A stretch of 64,000 nt of DNA from contig NC_051438.1 of assembly GCF_001649575.2 (NCBI RefSeq), forward strand, positions 30,929,536-30,993,535, given 5' to 3'. Below, one piece after another: positions 36,676 through 48,520 of this stretch. A program made the translations under genes and the position numbers. This DNA is from Kryptolebias marmoratus. Lineage: Eukaryota; Chordata; Actinopteri; Cyprinodontiformes; Rivulidae. Position 1 is the stretch's first letter. Each line of letters starts with the position of its first letter. The notes beneath the pieces were generated by a model, which saw only the letters and a program-made list of their open reading frames with translations, was not told the origin of the DNA and ran no database searches.

Positions 36676-38758
36676 GAAATGGACAATGAAAGAGTTTACC
36701 TCATCTATTATCAGATTTCCCTTAAATGTAACATGTAAATTATCATTTTGTCAGAATAATAAAGATGTATTCTTAAGTAAACTGTTCAGCTGCTGCAAAT
36801 ATCAGTAAATCAGATGCTGTCCACACCTTCCAGACCTCAGAGTAACGTTTTAACTGTTTATTTTTGAGACGTTAAATATGCAACATTATTTGGTCAGTCT
36901 TGTGTTTTGGAAGTTAGTTATGTTTCAAAAATGAACATCAGCAGCATTTCAATCCTACAACTTTGTTGTTGTCTTGTTGGGTAACATTTAAAAGCACACC
37001 ATTTTTGTTTACAGAATACCATTTTGCGCAGTTCTCTGCCTTGTTGTATCCATGGTAACAACAAACTGTAAAAATGCTGCAGTCAGAACTGTAGCATTAG
37101 GTCAAAACCACTTTCAGCAATCAAAGTTTTCCTTTTCTAAAAATTTAAAAGTGTTGGAATGGAGCTGTTGACTCTGAACTGATGCTGATGAAAGGATTAC
37201 AAACAAGTAAGTGATGTATTTGACTTGTGCGTGGTAATCCGGTTCGGTTGTTCTTTAATGTGGTCTGAATCATATCTTTAACTGCTGTGGTGGAGAATTT
37301 TCTGCTCCAATCAAAGTGAAGATTTGTTCTGCTTTGCCGTATCAGGGCTCAGCAGAGGAGAGAGGAAGGGACAAGAAAGGAGGCTCTAAACACAGTGTTT
37401 GACTGTGACACGGCTGCTGCTCTGACACCCCGGGCCCCGGATAAATTTGCAAAGAGTGTTTCCATCAAACATGACCCCTCTGCTCACCAATTATCCCTCC
37501 AGGACTGCATCATTTCAGCAGCCGGGGTCGACCCTGCCCGTCAGCCACCGTCCGTCCTCCCTGCTGACAGGAGCCACAGGAAAAGAAAAGCACCTCTCCA
37601 TCGGCAAATAATCACCCCCAGAGAGTATGCAATCTGCAGGGTCAGAGGTCAAAGCTTCCACAAGCAGACACTGCCTGGTAGTGGGGGGTGGCGCTTCTGA
37701 AAGCCTGGGTGCTTTTCTGCGACGGAGCTGGTGTTCTCTGTGACCGGAGCCAGCGTCTCGGAGCTGCCGAAGGTTCAACCTTTCATCATTTTTCACCGGG
37801 AGCAAGTCAGCGTCTGTCAGAGCGCCTGAGGTGACTCGCAGACGGAGCAGCTCTCATCCACAAATACACCCAGCCTCTGGCTCCGATGATGAATCATCCT
37901 GGAAATAAAATGTGGAGGAATTTTATAAAGAAACTGTTTAAAATCTGACAGGCAGTTTTTAAAATGACCTGCAATCCAGAAATAAGAAGCAAAGACGATA
38001 TAAGAATATTTGGAGATGTTGTAGACAAAACCATTTTATTTTCTAAAAATAAAAATCTAATATTCTACAAAACAAATGTCCTACTGGCAGAGAACGTTTC
38101 ATATGTATTCTATATAAAATATGAACAAATGTGTCTAACTTTCTAATTTAAAGAACTGAGAAAGAACTCAACATGTTTGCACAGTTCTGCAGTCTCAGTT
38201 TGTTTTCATTGTAAAGTACTGTTTAAACTAAAGCTGCACAGTATTAGAAAAACATAATGTTCCATAATTTTATTCATTATTTTTATGCTGAATGTGAACA
38301 TCTGTCATCGAATGATTATTATTATTTCCCCCAACCCAAACTGAAACACTGATTTTATAGTTTTTTTTATAGTTTACTCTGATATAATATAATTAAGACC
38401 ATTAAGTCATTATTCAAATGAAACACTTTTTACTTTTTAGAAGTGTGAGTTTCTGCTAACTATCATTTGTGTCCAGTCTTCTGAACATATATAATAAATG
38501 TTTATTTTGGAAAACAAAACATAAAACAAATTAAGATAATTAGAGACAGACTGAACAACCAGCTCCTCCCAGCTGTCAGCACGGTGGTGGAGGGCTGATG
38601 GTCTGGGCTGATTCTGGAGTCAGATGTGAGGCCATCTGTCCTACAAACAGAACGGTCCAGAACCAGAACCAGAACCTCAGAGAGCTGAGCTGAAGCAACG
38701 CTGGAAAGAAGAGTGGGCCACAACCAGGAACCCACTGAGAGTTCTGCTGCTGGAGGAG
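36676..38758. other. non-coding stretch; GC-rich part at 37.4-37.87 kb
   Basis: The GC-rich part has overlapping frames on both strands (37395-37700 plus, 37805-37515 minus) but no known motif or convincing splice sites. The AT-rich 37.9-38.5 kb part shows nothing recognised. Confidence 0.45.
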
Positions 38759-39056
38759 GTTCTGTTGGGTCAGGAGCTGAACCAGGTTCTGTTGGGTCAG
38801 GAGCTGAACCAGGTTCTGTTGGGTCAGGAGCTGGAACCAGGTTCTGCTGGGTCGGGAGCTGAACCAGGTTCAGTTGGGTCAGGAGCTGGAACAAGGTTCT
38901 GCAGGGTCAGAGCTGGAACTAGGTTCTGCTGGGTTCTGCTGGGTCAGAGCTGGAACCAGGTTCTGCTGGGTCAGAGCTGGAACCAGGTTCTGCTGGGTTC
39001 TGCTGGGTCAGGAGCTGGAACCAGGTTCTGTTGGGTTCTGCTGGGTCAGGAGCTGA
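38759..39056. repeat. 26-28-bp minisatellite
   Basis: About eleven units built on GGTTCTGCTGGGTCAGGAGCTGGAACCA. Early units are 27-28 bp. Later ones lose a base (GTCAGAGCTGG), and three carry an extra GGTTCTGCTGG doublet, giving a longer composite unit. Because unit length is not a constant multiple of three, the repeated-peptide frames on both strands (such as EPGSAPDPT on minus) are incidental, not protein-coding. Confidence 0.95.
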
Positions 39057-39639
39057 AGCAGTTTTTTACAGCTTCTGCATATATGTTTAATGACTCTGTA
39101 ATTTAAAATAAAAATCATTAAAAGTTAAAGATCTTTGTCCCCATTTGGTCACAGGAGTCTACATTTGCTGCCATGTGTAGCCTGAAATGAATAACTTGTA
39201 GGAACATGACGACACGTGCACCCTCAGGCTTCTATCAGTGTTGTTCTGCCCAGAGAGTAATCACGGCAGGTGTTTATGAAAATTTAAAGCTTCTCCTCTG
39301 AAATCTAAAATGTAACCTCTTCCTCTGCTCAGTATTCAGCATGAAACCCACCGAACTCCTTCTGCTTCACGTCAGTGTCAACCAGCAGCAGCTGTGCACA
39401 GCTTCTGACCACATGCCAACATTTTCAGCTGTGCAGGCTCTGCACCAAGTTTCACTCAGAGGTCAGTTTTTACAAGCAGCAGAGTCTGTTTAAATGTCAG
39501 CATCACTAATGAACAGGTTAAATGCAAAGCAGCTTAGTAAATACTCTGAGACTATAAAACAGAAATACCATATTAAGCTTTGGTATTGAAAACAACTGTA
39601 TTGTCTGTGAAGTTATGAACACATGTTAGAAGATGAGAC
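39057..39639. other. non-coding stretch, nothing recognised
   Basis: No feature seen. Confidence 0.5.
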
Positions 39640-39805
39640 AGCTCTATGTGGCCCTGTGGTGGACCTACAACCTGTCCAGGTGTCCCTACAACCTGTCCAG
39701 GTGTCCCTACAACCTGTCCAGGTGTCCCCTGCCTTTCACACAATGACTGCTGGAGATGGATGGATAGATGGAAGGACTGACGGACGGACGGACGGACGGA
39801 TGGAC
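39640..39805 (+). mobile_element. SINE body fragment with internal triplication and GGAC/GGAT tail
   Basis: TATGTGGCCCTGTGGTGGAC, CCTGTCCAGGTGTC and GCCTTTCACACAATGACTGC match the SINE body in plus orientation (compare 46228-46328 and the reverse of 24692-25146). The tRNA head is absent. A 21-bp unit, CTACAACCTGTCCAGGTGTCC, is repeated three times at 39665-39727, although the related copies have it once. The tail has GGATGGATAGATGG followed by a (GGAC)n run to 39805. Confidence 0.8.
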
Positions 39806-40555
39806 ATGCAGAACATCTAACATCCAGTGAATTGTCCCTGCTTCACTCTTCGATTTGGTGGCACTGATGTGACTTTAGAAACTCAAACCTTCTAGTCTTA
39901 CTCTTGTTCTTCATTTCACAGATAAAATTCTTTAAATTTAGGAGGAAGCTTGTTGTGAAAAGTTGGAAATTGTTGAACTTTCATACACCTTACAGCATAC
40001 TGAGAGACATGACTGTGAGGAAATGATGCACCTCACCTCTCTCTGAATCAGATATTGGAGCACAGGGCTTCCAAAAGTTGGGCTTGAGATAGTTGCAAAA
40101 GATCAAGTTTCTGTTTTTGAGATGATTTCCAGAAATAAAGTTAGATTCTAATTGATTGCAGATTACATTATATGATGTAACTAATCCCCTTGTGTATTTT
40201 GTCCAATTAATGTTTACATATTTTAGCCCAAAATAGTTGGGCTCACAAGTTCCTGTGTGAGGGCTTTGTTTCTTCAGGTTTGGACCCATGTAACAGGATC
40301 GGTCAGCACTCATGGCAAAATAAGAACCAGTGTGAAAGCAGCTCGTTTCCTGTGAGTTTCATGTGGAAGATCACAAATAGCATCCAGCAAACACTTTGAA
40401 AACACTAATTATGGCCCGCCAGACAAACAAAAGTGCACCCACACACCAGCAAGAGGATCAAAGAGCCTGTTTGCCGAGCAGTCAGCGATGCTCCAACCGT
40501 CTGACTGGAGGTAAGAAGATGAACAGAGTGCTGAAAGTCATGGAGCTCAAATGAT
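39806..40555. other. non-coding stretch, nothing firm
   Basis: No known repeat or coding signature. Confidence 0.45.
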
Positions 40556-40745
40556 GTGGCGCTCACTTGAACGGGTAAGTAGCAGTTCACGGTGGCACCA
40601 TTATCCTGCCGCAGGGCCGCTGGGTGATTATAGCCTGTTGCCCCGGCCGTGGGCTGTTGAGCCTCGTTAATACAGCTCTGAAGGTGGGCTAATTGGTGCT
40701 TAATTACTGTAGTCGGCCCAACGACAGTCAGCACAAACAGCTGCA
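40556..40745. other. possible conserved non-coding element
   Basis: High-complexity block with CACCATTATCCTGCCGC, GGGTGATTATAGCC, CTCGTTAATACAGC, GGGCTAATTGGTGC and TTAATTACTGTAG: five homeodomain-type cores within about 110 bp set in GC-rich DNA. It overlaps a 118-codon minus frame with no recognisable domain. Enhancer-like on texture. Confidence 0.35.
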
Positions 40746-41939
40746 CCGAGCAAAGACACAAAACGACAACAAAGAAAACGAGTAGGATGAATTAATAACT
40801 GGAGATACAGAGTGGTTTGAGGAGTGTTTGCTCTGTAACGGTGAGAGGAAGCAGGAGGAATGAAGACAGCTCTACGTCAGCACGACGGGACAAATTCTGA
40901 AGATGTGAACCTTCCCTCTCTTTGCTTCTTTGGACTCAGCCTTCACAAACAGCACGTCCTGCAAGTTTCAAAACAAAGTAACTGAACTTCTGCTCTGTAG
41001 TAGAAGACATTTCACTGTGCATCTGGGAAGCTTTCATGATTCCAAACTGAAGAGGAAGAAGTGTGAAGTTGGTCTCTCTTGTATGACCTAAATTACCTTC
41101 TTCTCCTTTTTTACGTCAAACAAGAAATAACTTTAAAAGATTTCAGCTTTCTAAAACTTACAATGAAGCATTAATTCACACTTTCATGCATGTGACTAAA
41201 ATATCTCTCTGTGAGCCAGACAAACAAAGAGCCTAATGACCCTCAGGAGGGAGTGGAGGGAGATTAATCTGCATGTGAATTTAATCGCATAAACAAATCA
41301 TCTCATGCAGTTTAAAGCTTGGAACGCCACACTCTGCAGTTTTAAAATGACAAAGTTTCCTGGATGGGAGGAAAAATGTTTTCAAGTAAAAAACAGAAGT
41401 CCAGTGACGTTGGTTTTTTAAGTTTTAGGATTTGCTGTATCCTGGATGACTGAGAATCTACACCAGCAGCATTGCTCATGAAATGTTAAGAAGACAGATG
41501 GCACCAAAAGCAGCAGAGACCCGAGCAGTTTGACTCTACACACATGAAGTAAACGAGTGAAGAGAGATTAGAGTGGCCCTGAACATCAGGAGAAAAAACC
41601 CCACACAGGATGGCTTCTCTTTTACCTCCTTTTCTGATTACTGCTCTCAGATATATTTGTTTATGCAGGGCAATTTGTGGCAAAAGTGTTTATTTGGTAG
41701 GAAAGTAAAATAAGTGATGAAAGCAGCGAGTCAAAGAAAAAAGAGGCTGTGTTTCTGCGCTTGTTGACAAGTGTTTTGATTCGGCTATTTATGGAGTTTA
41801 ATAGCTGCAGAGGGGAAGGAAAAACACAGCAGCCCTTGAATCTTTTCTCCTCGCATCAGGGAAGAATAAAGGCACAAGCATCGCAGGAGTGTTTATTCAT
41901 CATATTTGTAATAATATTTGTAATGTAAATGGTAGTCTA
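40746..41939. other. non-coding stretch with a family C fragment
   Basis: Family C fragment at 41441-41467 (CCTGGATGACTGAGAATCTAC). Otherwise nothing recognised. Confidence 0.45.
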
Positions 41940-42420
41940 ATTGTGTGCATGCTCTGACAACTCTCCAAAGTGCGAGCAGCCAAGGGTCACACGGCATTAC
42001 GTGTTGTTACAGCTCCTATGGCAACCATTTACTGCAGAGAACATGCTGCTGCATTCACTATAATGAGAAATCCATTTGTGGACAAGGCAACAACAAAGCC
42101 CTCAATTACTGCCAGCACACTTCCAATCTATGCAAAGTACATTTCTCCAACAGCAGCAGCAGAACCCCCCCTCCGCTGTCCCTCACCTCATATTAACTCC
42201 GTCGTATTCTTTTTGACAAGCCTGTCTTTGAATCACATTAAAGACTTCCAAGATTATTATTACAAATGTAAAATTACATCAGCTCGTCCCCTGGCTGCCG
42301 GTGCTGTGATGTGCACTGATCACTGCATTCTCAAGAGCATCTTCCTTCGGATTAGAGGTGCCACTGTTCATAAACTCATCAAAGCACAGTGAGCATGGAG
42401 CCTCTCAGAGATAATGAAAA
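41940..42420. other. possible conserved non-coding element covering the longest open frame
   Basis: This high-complexity stretch contains a 140-codon open frame (41970-42392, plus), the longest in the window, and a second overlapping frame at 41945-42196. Neither shows a known domain, signal peptide or splice boundary. The base-level texture (GCATTCACTATAATGAGAAA, TTATTATTACAAATGTAAAA, few repeats) resembles ultraconserved-type DNA, in which long frames can persist by chance. A lineage-specific small gene is the alternative. Confidence 0.35.
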
Positions 42421-42472
42421 TGTGCCGACAATAACGTCGAGGATTAGAAACGGGACCGTGTGAGACAAGAGA

Positions 42473-42492
42473 AGGAGGAGGAGGAGGAGGAA
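42473..42492. repeat. (GGA)n microsatellite
   Basis: GAAGGAGGAGGAGGAGGAGG run. Confidence 0.9.
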
Positions 42493-43235
42493 GGTGGAAA
42501 GAGAAGGATGATAATGACAAACGCCACTGGCAATTACATCCTGTGTGATCTGGAAGATATCCTCACAGCCAAATGACAAGCAGTGATTTCATGGATCAGG
42601 TTCCTCCTCAGGTGATGACGAAGAAGAAGTGAGGTCAACGTTTTCACTTAATGACCCAGACTGGATCATTACGTGGAAAGAGACGGGTTTCTGCAGAAAC
42701 CTAATGGTGCTATTAATAACTTCAGTGAGAAAATCAAGAGCTGTGATCACATGATGCAGATGAAGACGAGCTGATCAGCATCACCTTCCAGTCTTTGCTT
42801 GTTGTAAAGTGTAGCTTTACACACAAATAAAATAATACTCTGCTCAGCTTAGTAACCGTTCCCCCCGGCGCTAACGACGTGCTCCACTCAGAGCTGTCTT
42901 TATCTGAAGCAGCAGGTGTCACTTCTGAGAAAATGACTCCACTGAACTGCTGGAACAGCACTTAAAGGAGACAAACAAACGGGAGTTTTTTAAGATTTGC
43001 ACTGGCTGTTTTCTGTTGATTTTCATGGATTGTACAGTGAAACACTCTCTACCCTCCAGCTCTTCCTGGTCTTTTCCAAATATGCGAGTAATACAAATCA
43101 GGAGGTGCTGAAACCCATGATATCACATTTTATATTGTGTTATGTTTGTTTGTACATCTTTTCAGTGTCTAAACTAAAAAATCTAAAGGAACCAGTACAA
43201 AAAGCAAATCTACTTTTTGATGTTGTCTTGGTTAA
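42493..43235. other. non-coding stretch, nothing recognised
   Basis: No feature seen. Confidence 0.5.
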
Positions 43236-43461
43236 GGCCACAGTAGCTCAGTGGTCAGTGCTGCAGTCTCCTGAGGCTGCAGGTTCGAGCCCAGGTGGCA
43301 TCAGGAATGACATTCAGCATAAAACAGATGCCAAATGTACCGTGTGAGTTCACTCTCTGCGGTGGACCCCACAGAAAGAAAAACTAAGGACAAGCTTTCT
43401 CCCCTGCAGCTGTTGGATTCTCAGCCTAACTGCAGATAAGTAGAAGAAAAGGGATGGATGG
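43236..43461 (+). mobile_element. tRNA-derived SINE, nearly full length
   Basis: The head GGCCACAGTAGCTCAGTGG carries a good A box, and GGTTCGAGCCC (43282-43292) is a near-perfect pol III B box. The body has GGCATCAGGAATGACATTCAGCATAAAACAG and TGCCAAATGTACCG, then CTCTCTGCGGTGGACCCCAC, the hallmark of a widespread fish SINE with a GCGGTGRCCCC segment. It ends in GATAAGTAGAAGAAAAGGGATGGATGG. This is a different family from the 24.7, 39.6 and 46.2 kb SINEs in head and body, but it has the same type of GGAT tail. It is too diverged to call active. Confidence 0.85.
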
Positions 43462-45078
43462 CTGTTATATCTTCAAAACACACAAACTTTTACTGTACAC
43501 TTGTTTCCCAAGTTTCAGGTAAATGTACGGTGTTGGTACTGATTTCTCTCAGCTCCTTCCAGAGATGTGTCATGTCAAACATTTTAACTGGGACTGTTTT
43601 TAAAAATGAGCTAACCATAGAAATAATTGTAGTATTTGTAGTCTATTTCACTCTAATTTGTTTACCATGAAAATGAACTGTCTGGTTTATTTTCTCCAAA
43701 CCAGGTGATTTTATTGCTGACGGACTTTTAAAAAGGTTGGTGTTTGGATAAACAGCTGAAGTAAACAGTAGAAATGTTTAAAATCAAAGCTGCTTTAAAT
43801 CACGATGTTTATGGACATACTTCTTTTGACAATGAATATCTGATATATACCTAAACATTTTAACATACACCAGTGGAGAGTAAATCTTATTTTGGAGGTT
43901 TTGCAGATTTATAAAAATAAACGTCTGCTTTACTCATTCCTGGATTTTGGTGCTGCTTCCTGTCTGAGTGCTTCAAGCAGAAATGGACTGTTACAGCTCT
44001 CCAGGAAGACAAACATTACTGCCAGCTCAATAAAACAACTCCTTCCACTCATCTGAATCGTTCCTGTGCCACGATAGCGAGGACAAAGGCCGAGGAGGCA
44101 GGAGAGGCTTCTGCTTTTGTCTTCATTCATTTCTGGAGACAGAATCAAAGAAAATGAAGGATTGGATGGAAGAAAGAAAGAAAACAGACACTCTGAGTGG
44201 GATAGTCCCACCCATTAACCGCCGGCTGATTGCTTTGTGCAAAAGGTGCCCGAAGAGCGAGGGGAAGGAAATTAGGGAATAATGGGAAGGAGTAATGAAA
44301 GACGATGAAAACTGGCAGCCTGGTTCAACAGGCGCAGCTGATAAGGAAGAGAGGAGGCAGAAAACGCTGGATTGGACATTAAGCTACAGCAGAGGGATCC
44401 AGATGTTGGCCAGATTCTCAGATATTTACTCCAGCATCTTCTTTAGCCCCAAATTTACATGAATGGAAGGTGAGTTAAAGTAAAACAGCTTCATTAAATG
44501 GATTTTCTGCTGCAGAAATACTTTCATCTGGTCAAGGCTTGGATAAAACTTCTGAGTGTTACTTCATTCTTCATTTCTTTTTATTTATTTATCAAGCTTT
44601 TATTTGACTTCCTTTGCTCCAGGTCTACTTTCTTATGCATTACAAATACTCAGGCCAGAAAAGTAGGTGGGTTAGGTCTGAAAAAAGGTGAGGCGTGTGA
44701 CACGTGACATGCCTTAGTTTATTGATCTGAGCAATATTTGAGACAACAGAGTAAAACACTCAGTGGTGTTGTGTGACAAACATACAACTCTTCATTGTGA
44801 CAATTGCATTGATATCACAGGAAGAAAAACAGGATGAAGAATACACAAGCAAAGACTGAATCCATTTTGTGGACAGATGACAAGGACATAATGGACACGT
44901 TCAGAGACGGAGGAAAGTTTCCCTCCGGATGTTCAAAACTTATCAGGCTAAATTCTTTAAACATGTGTTGAAATTATTCTCATTCACCACGTTTTTAAAA
45001 TGTATACTTGATGTATTTTGTAGTGTTTTTCTGCAACATTTGTTTTGTGTTGTTGACAGTTAAAATCTGTTTGTCCTT
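43462..45078. other. non-coding stretch, nothing recognised
   Basis: Short frames only. The purine-rich part near 44150-44360 has no coding signature. Confidence 0.5.
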
Positions 45079-45325
45079 GTCGAGGTGGGCGGGGAGCATG
45101 ATGAACCCAATGTGCAGACTCATCTTGGTTGAAAGGAAAAAAAATTTAAAATGTATTTTTAAATAAGAGAACAAAAGCAAAAGGCTAGCAGGGCAGCAAA
45201 ACTCAACAATAACAAAAATCCAAAACATGGCAAAATGAACGGAACAGGCAAAATATGGAAGGAGTCTGACGGCACAAACAGGAGACAACGGACCAGAGAG
45301 AGCCGAGGAAATGACCAGGTTTTAA
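45079..45325. repeat. possible interspersed repeat of unknown class
   Basis: GTCGAGGTGGGCGGGGAGCATG, a stretch of A-rich words (ACAAAAGCAAAAGGCTAGCA, CAAAACATGGCAAAATGAAC) and GGAGACAACGGACCAGAGAG resemble a repeat that recurs in many fish genomes. This is from recollection of its general form, since no second copy exists here. Limits are uncertain. Confidence 0.4.
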
Positions 45326-46227
45326 AGCAGAGGTTAGAAATGTTAGATACAGGTATGAAATAAAAACTGTCCCTCGGACTTTTAATTAGGTGATGCTGGA
45401 AGCTTCAAAATGTTTTTTTTTAATTTGCTCCTTAACTGACTGTTAATTGAATAAAACAATAAGTGCAGACGTTGAATCAAACACCGTGAAGTTTTCTGGG
45501 TGAACTGAATATATTTTCAGCATTAATTCCTGTTTCCATTCATGTCCAGAAAGCTGAATTGTTGCATATGAAATTACACTGAATTGTGATTCATGCAGGT
45601 TGGCTCTTTGTAATGCCTGCCCCCCTCGTCCCCCCACAGGTTTAAATTAGCATCCCATCTCCTGCACTCCAGCGTGTGATAACACATCTGATCTGAGCCG
45701 GCATGGAGTCAGAATACTAAACGTGTGAGTCTGTGTGTCGCTCGGGGGAACAGCAGAGAGCTGCCAACCCATGCCAGGTAATCTCTCACACACACACCCC
45801 TCCTCCACCCGTTTCTTCCCTCTCATCTCCTCAGATGCTTCAAACACTCTGTGAAAATGTTCATTCTAACCATTCAGGCTTTTAATGAGCTCTAAAAGCT
45901 CCATTTCCAAAGGGAGGGCGAGAAAATTATTCAGGGGTCAAATGAGGAAGAGCTTTTCTCTTTTCTTCTCGTCGTGTTTTATTGTAAATGTTTGAATCAA
46001 CAGCAGGGCTTTTTGCGCCACTGTAAATCATAAAGAAGCAATGTGGAGAGAAAACAGTTGTTTTTCTGGATCAGTTCATTACGCTGATGGAAAAAATTTA
46101 TAGAGAGCAACAGTGCCTCCACCTTCTTCTCTTTTTCTCCAGCAGAGCAGCACAAACACAACCACAGTTCTACAAAGGTTGGGACTTGAGTGAAATGTCA
46201 ATAAAAACAGAATGCAGTGATGGTTCC
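45326..46227. other. non-coding stretch, nothing recognised
   Basis: No feature seen. Confidence 0.5.
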
Positions 46228-46328
46228 CAGGTTGTGTCCCCCGCCTCTCACACAGTGACTGCTGGAGGTGGACACCAGCTGCCCAGGACCCGGAAACGAA
46301 AAGCAGGTAAGAAAATGGATGGATGGAC
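46228..46328 (+). mobile_element. SINE 3' fragment with GGAT tail
   Basis: GTGTCCCCCGCCTCTCACACAG and TGACTGCTGGAGGTGGACACCAGCTG, then ACCCGGAAACGAAAAGCAGG and TAAGAAAATGGATGGATGG: the 3' half of the same SINE as at 24.7 kb (reverse) and 39.6 kb. The head and 5' body are missing. Confidence 0.85.
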
Positions 46329-46443
46329 AATGGAACAGTTATTTATCAAATGTTGAAATGAAGGAATTGTACCATAAAATAAGGCAGCAACATATCTGTA
46401 AAAAGGCTGTAAAAGTAAGTGGGACGAAAAAGACAAAGCTGGA

Positions 46444-46495
46444 GGAGTTAATTATCAATTAATTGGGTTAATTAGGTTAATTAATAATAGATCAG
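46444..46495. repeat. TTAATT-rich cluster
   Basis: Five TTAATT words within about 50 bp (AGTTAATTATCAATTAATTG, GGTTAATTAGGTTAATTAAT). Either a short decayed tandem or a dense homeodomain-core cluster. Confidence 0.6.
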
Positions 46496-46507
46496 AAAAA
46501 AGAGAGG

Positions 46508-46585
46508 CTGAATCTGTTATACAGATATTGGTGTAGTAGTAGCTGAGAGTCATCCCCAAAACGTACTCTGAGCACTAATAGATCA
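46508..46585 (-). repeat. dispersed repeat family A, fragment
   Basis: TATACAGATATTGGTGTAGTAGTAGCTGAGAGTCATCCC is the reverse complement of the family block GACTCTCAGCTACTACCAC and its right neighbour. Confidence 0.7.
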
Positions 46586-48134
46586 GTTATTTGTTAGTTT
46601 AAAACTTTGGCATGCAGGGCGATCTACTTATCTATCTTGACTCTGAAGGGAAAAAATGTCTTCAAAGAGTCAAAAACTGTTTAGGAAATTTTTTTATCAA
46701 TGAAAGTATAAAAACAGCTGCAGGAAAACTTGGAGAAAAAAGTCAACAGTTTGATTCACAAAATGCATCTCTTTGAAAAGATGAAGCTATTATGTGAGCT
46801 GGATGAGTCTGAATGGATGGAGGGAGAGGAAGAGGAGGAGGAGGGGGGTTAAGGTCGAAGCAGGAAGAGTGTCGATATCACAGCAGCAATTACTGCTTTA
46901 TAAATGGGCCCGGTGTCGCTGTGAATGAGCAGCTCCATCAATCTGTCCTGACAGCGCGCTCCTTAGCCCGTCACTCCTGCTTCTGCCCGCAATCTGTAGA
47001 TTTCAACTTAGGCCAGAAATTGATAATCCGATTCAGACGTAACCTGGTTAGCTGCTGAATGTGCTGCAGGAGGAGGAAGAGGAGGAGGAGGAGGATGGTG
47101 CCTGCTCAGCTCAAAATGTACCCAGCCAGCACTTATGGCTCAACAAAACACACACACAAAGCCATCAGACATGCATTCTTAGCAATTTGAGCATTTTTGC
47201 ATCTACCTTTAGAAATAGGGTTATAGTTAGAACAAAACCAATCCAAAACCAAAGTCTGGATCGTTTTCAGACAAAAATAATTCTTTGTGAGCAATAAAAT
47301 CACTCATTGTTTGAGAATAAAGCAACACACTCAACATGTTGTTTGTAATCAAATGACCTTTAGGACCATTGGTCCCATGGTTTAACCTTTGGCACCTTTG
47401 AGTTTATGGAATTAAATTCATGGTTTCATTTTTCTAAACTGGCTCTAAACTATGAGCAGAAATTAGGACTCCAGTGGTGATTCTAGGCAACATTTTTATT
47501 GAGCAGCCCTACATTTTAACCCAGGACCCTGAAAAATAAAGAAACTTTCATCCCAATTTCGTGAGATAACATAATCCTCAAAACTGGAATTTACCAAAAT
47601 AGTTTTCAGAGAAGGATACAATTGTGGCAGGGCAAATTATCATAAAACCAAAAAACACTGAATTTATGCATGCCAAAATAAAACAGAAATATGCTGCTTT
47701 ACTTTGAAAGCAGCTTTTATTTTGAAAGCAGCCATTTAGTTGTTTTTTTTTTTCATTTGACCAGGCTCTGCTTGAGCCTGCTCAAGTAATATCAGTGCAT
47801 GCTAAAAGAGTAAAGGAAGAGTTTTTAACAAGTCGTAGACATCTGAGTTTGTTTTACTGCAGACTAAGGTAAGGAGCGGCGTTTAGTTTGTGGAGAACAC
47901 ACTTCTGATAACTGAAGTTATAAACTTTAGAAAAAGATAACAGAGTTGCAATGTCTAATTACCAGCAACAGATAAAAGTCTTTTCAAATTTATATTATGA
48001 AAAACTGAGTTCAGTCTTCTGGCCTGGCCTCTTAATAATAGTTGGAGTGGCTTTTGTGGCCCTTTGGGAAATAAATGGCTCTCTCCTGTGGAAATCCTTT
48101 TCTGTAGATTAGCTGGGAGCTCAGCACCCCTGAA
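46586..48134. other. non-coding stretch; possible conserved block 46.86-47.05 kb
   Basis: 46860-47050 contains CAGCAATTACTGCTTTATAAATGGGCCC and AAATTGATAATCCGATTC and has CNE-like texture. A GGA-rich run lies at 47068-47096. A small TTTGAAAGCAGC duplication occurs at 47704-47736. No gene. Confidence 0.35.
47068..47096. repeat. (GGA)n microsatellite
   Basis: Interrupted AGGAGGAGGAAGAGGAGG run. Confidence 0.9.
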
Positions 48135-48445
48135 GGATGCACCAATACAACAGTACCAGTATCAATCTGATACTGTGTATTTATACTTATAAAGTGTTTC
48201 CATACCACAGTGTAGAGCATAGTGCTCCTCCTCTACCACCTGACTGCTCAGCTGAGGGGTAAACATCACTGTCAGCTTATTTCTGTCCTGATCCACACTC
48301 CTGACCTGTTGGTGGCAGTAATGCACCATGAAGTTGATGGCTAACCGCCAGTAAACACCACCAATCAATGAGAAGAAGGCATTGTGAAAAGTGTTGTGAA
48401 TTTAAGGACCATGGCCGATATACTGATACAAATCATTAAAGCTTC
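48135..48445. mobile_element. MITE-like element, tentative
   Basis: The left side GGATGCACCAATACAACAG and TACCAGTATCAATCTGATAC, and the right side GGCCGATATACTGATACAAA, are the degenerate cis-words typical of a fish MITE with a GGATGCACCGATA-type end. The middle, GTTGGTGGCAGTAATGCACC then AACCGCCAGTAAACACC, resembles another common fish repeat ending in AGAAGAAGG, so this may be two elements side by side. Confidence 0.45.
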
Positions 48446-48520
48446 ATGGGCAGCAGCAACCTCAGCCTTTAATCCCAGTTATGATGCCATTCAGTGAGTT
48501 TTGATTCAATGCACTGATCC

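Noticed and set aside
38502..39106. Repeat-peptide proteins on both strands (e.g. EPGSAPDPT units)
   Set aside because: Translation of a minisatellite whose unit length varies between 26 and 28 bp, so no frame is maintained.
43236..43310. Possible tRNA gene
   Set aside because: A and B boxes are good, but no acceptor-stem pairing is evident and the sequence continues into a SINE body and GGAT tail.
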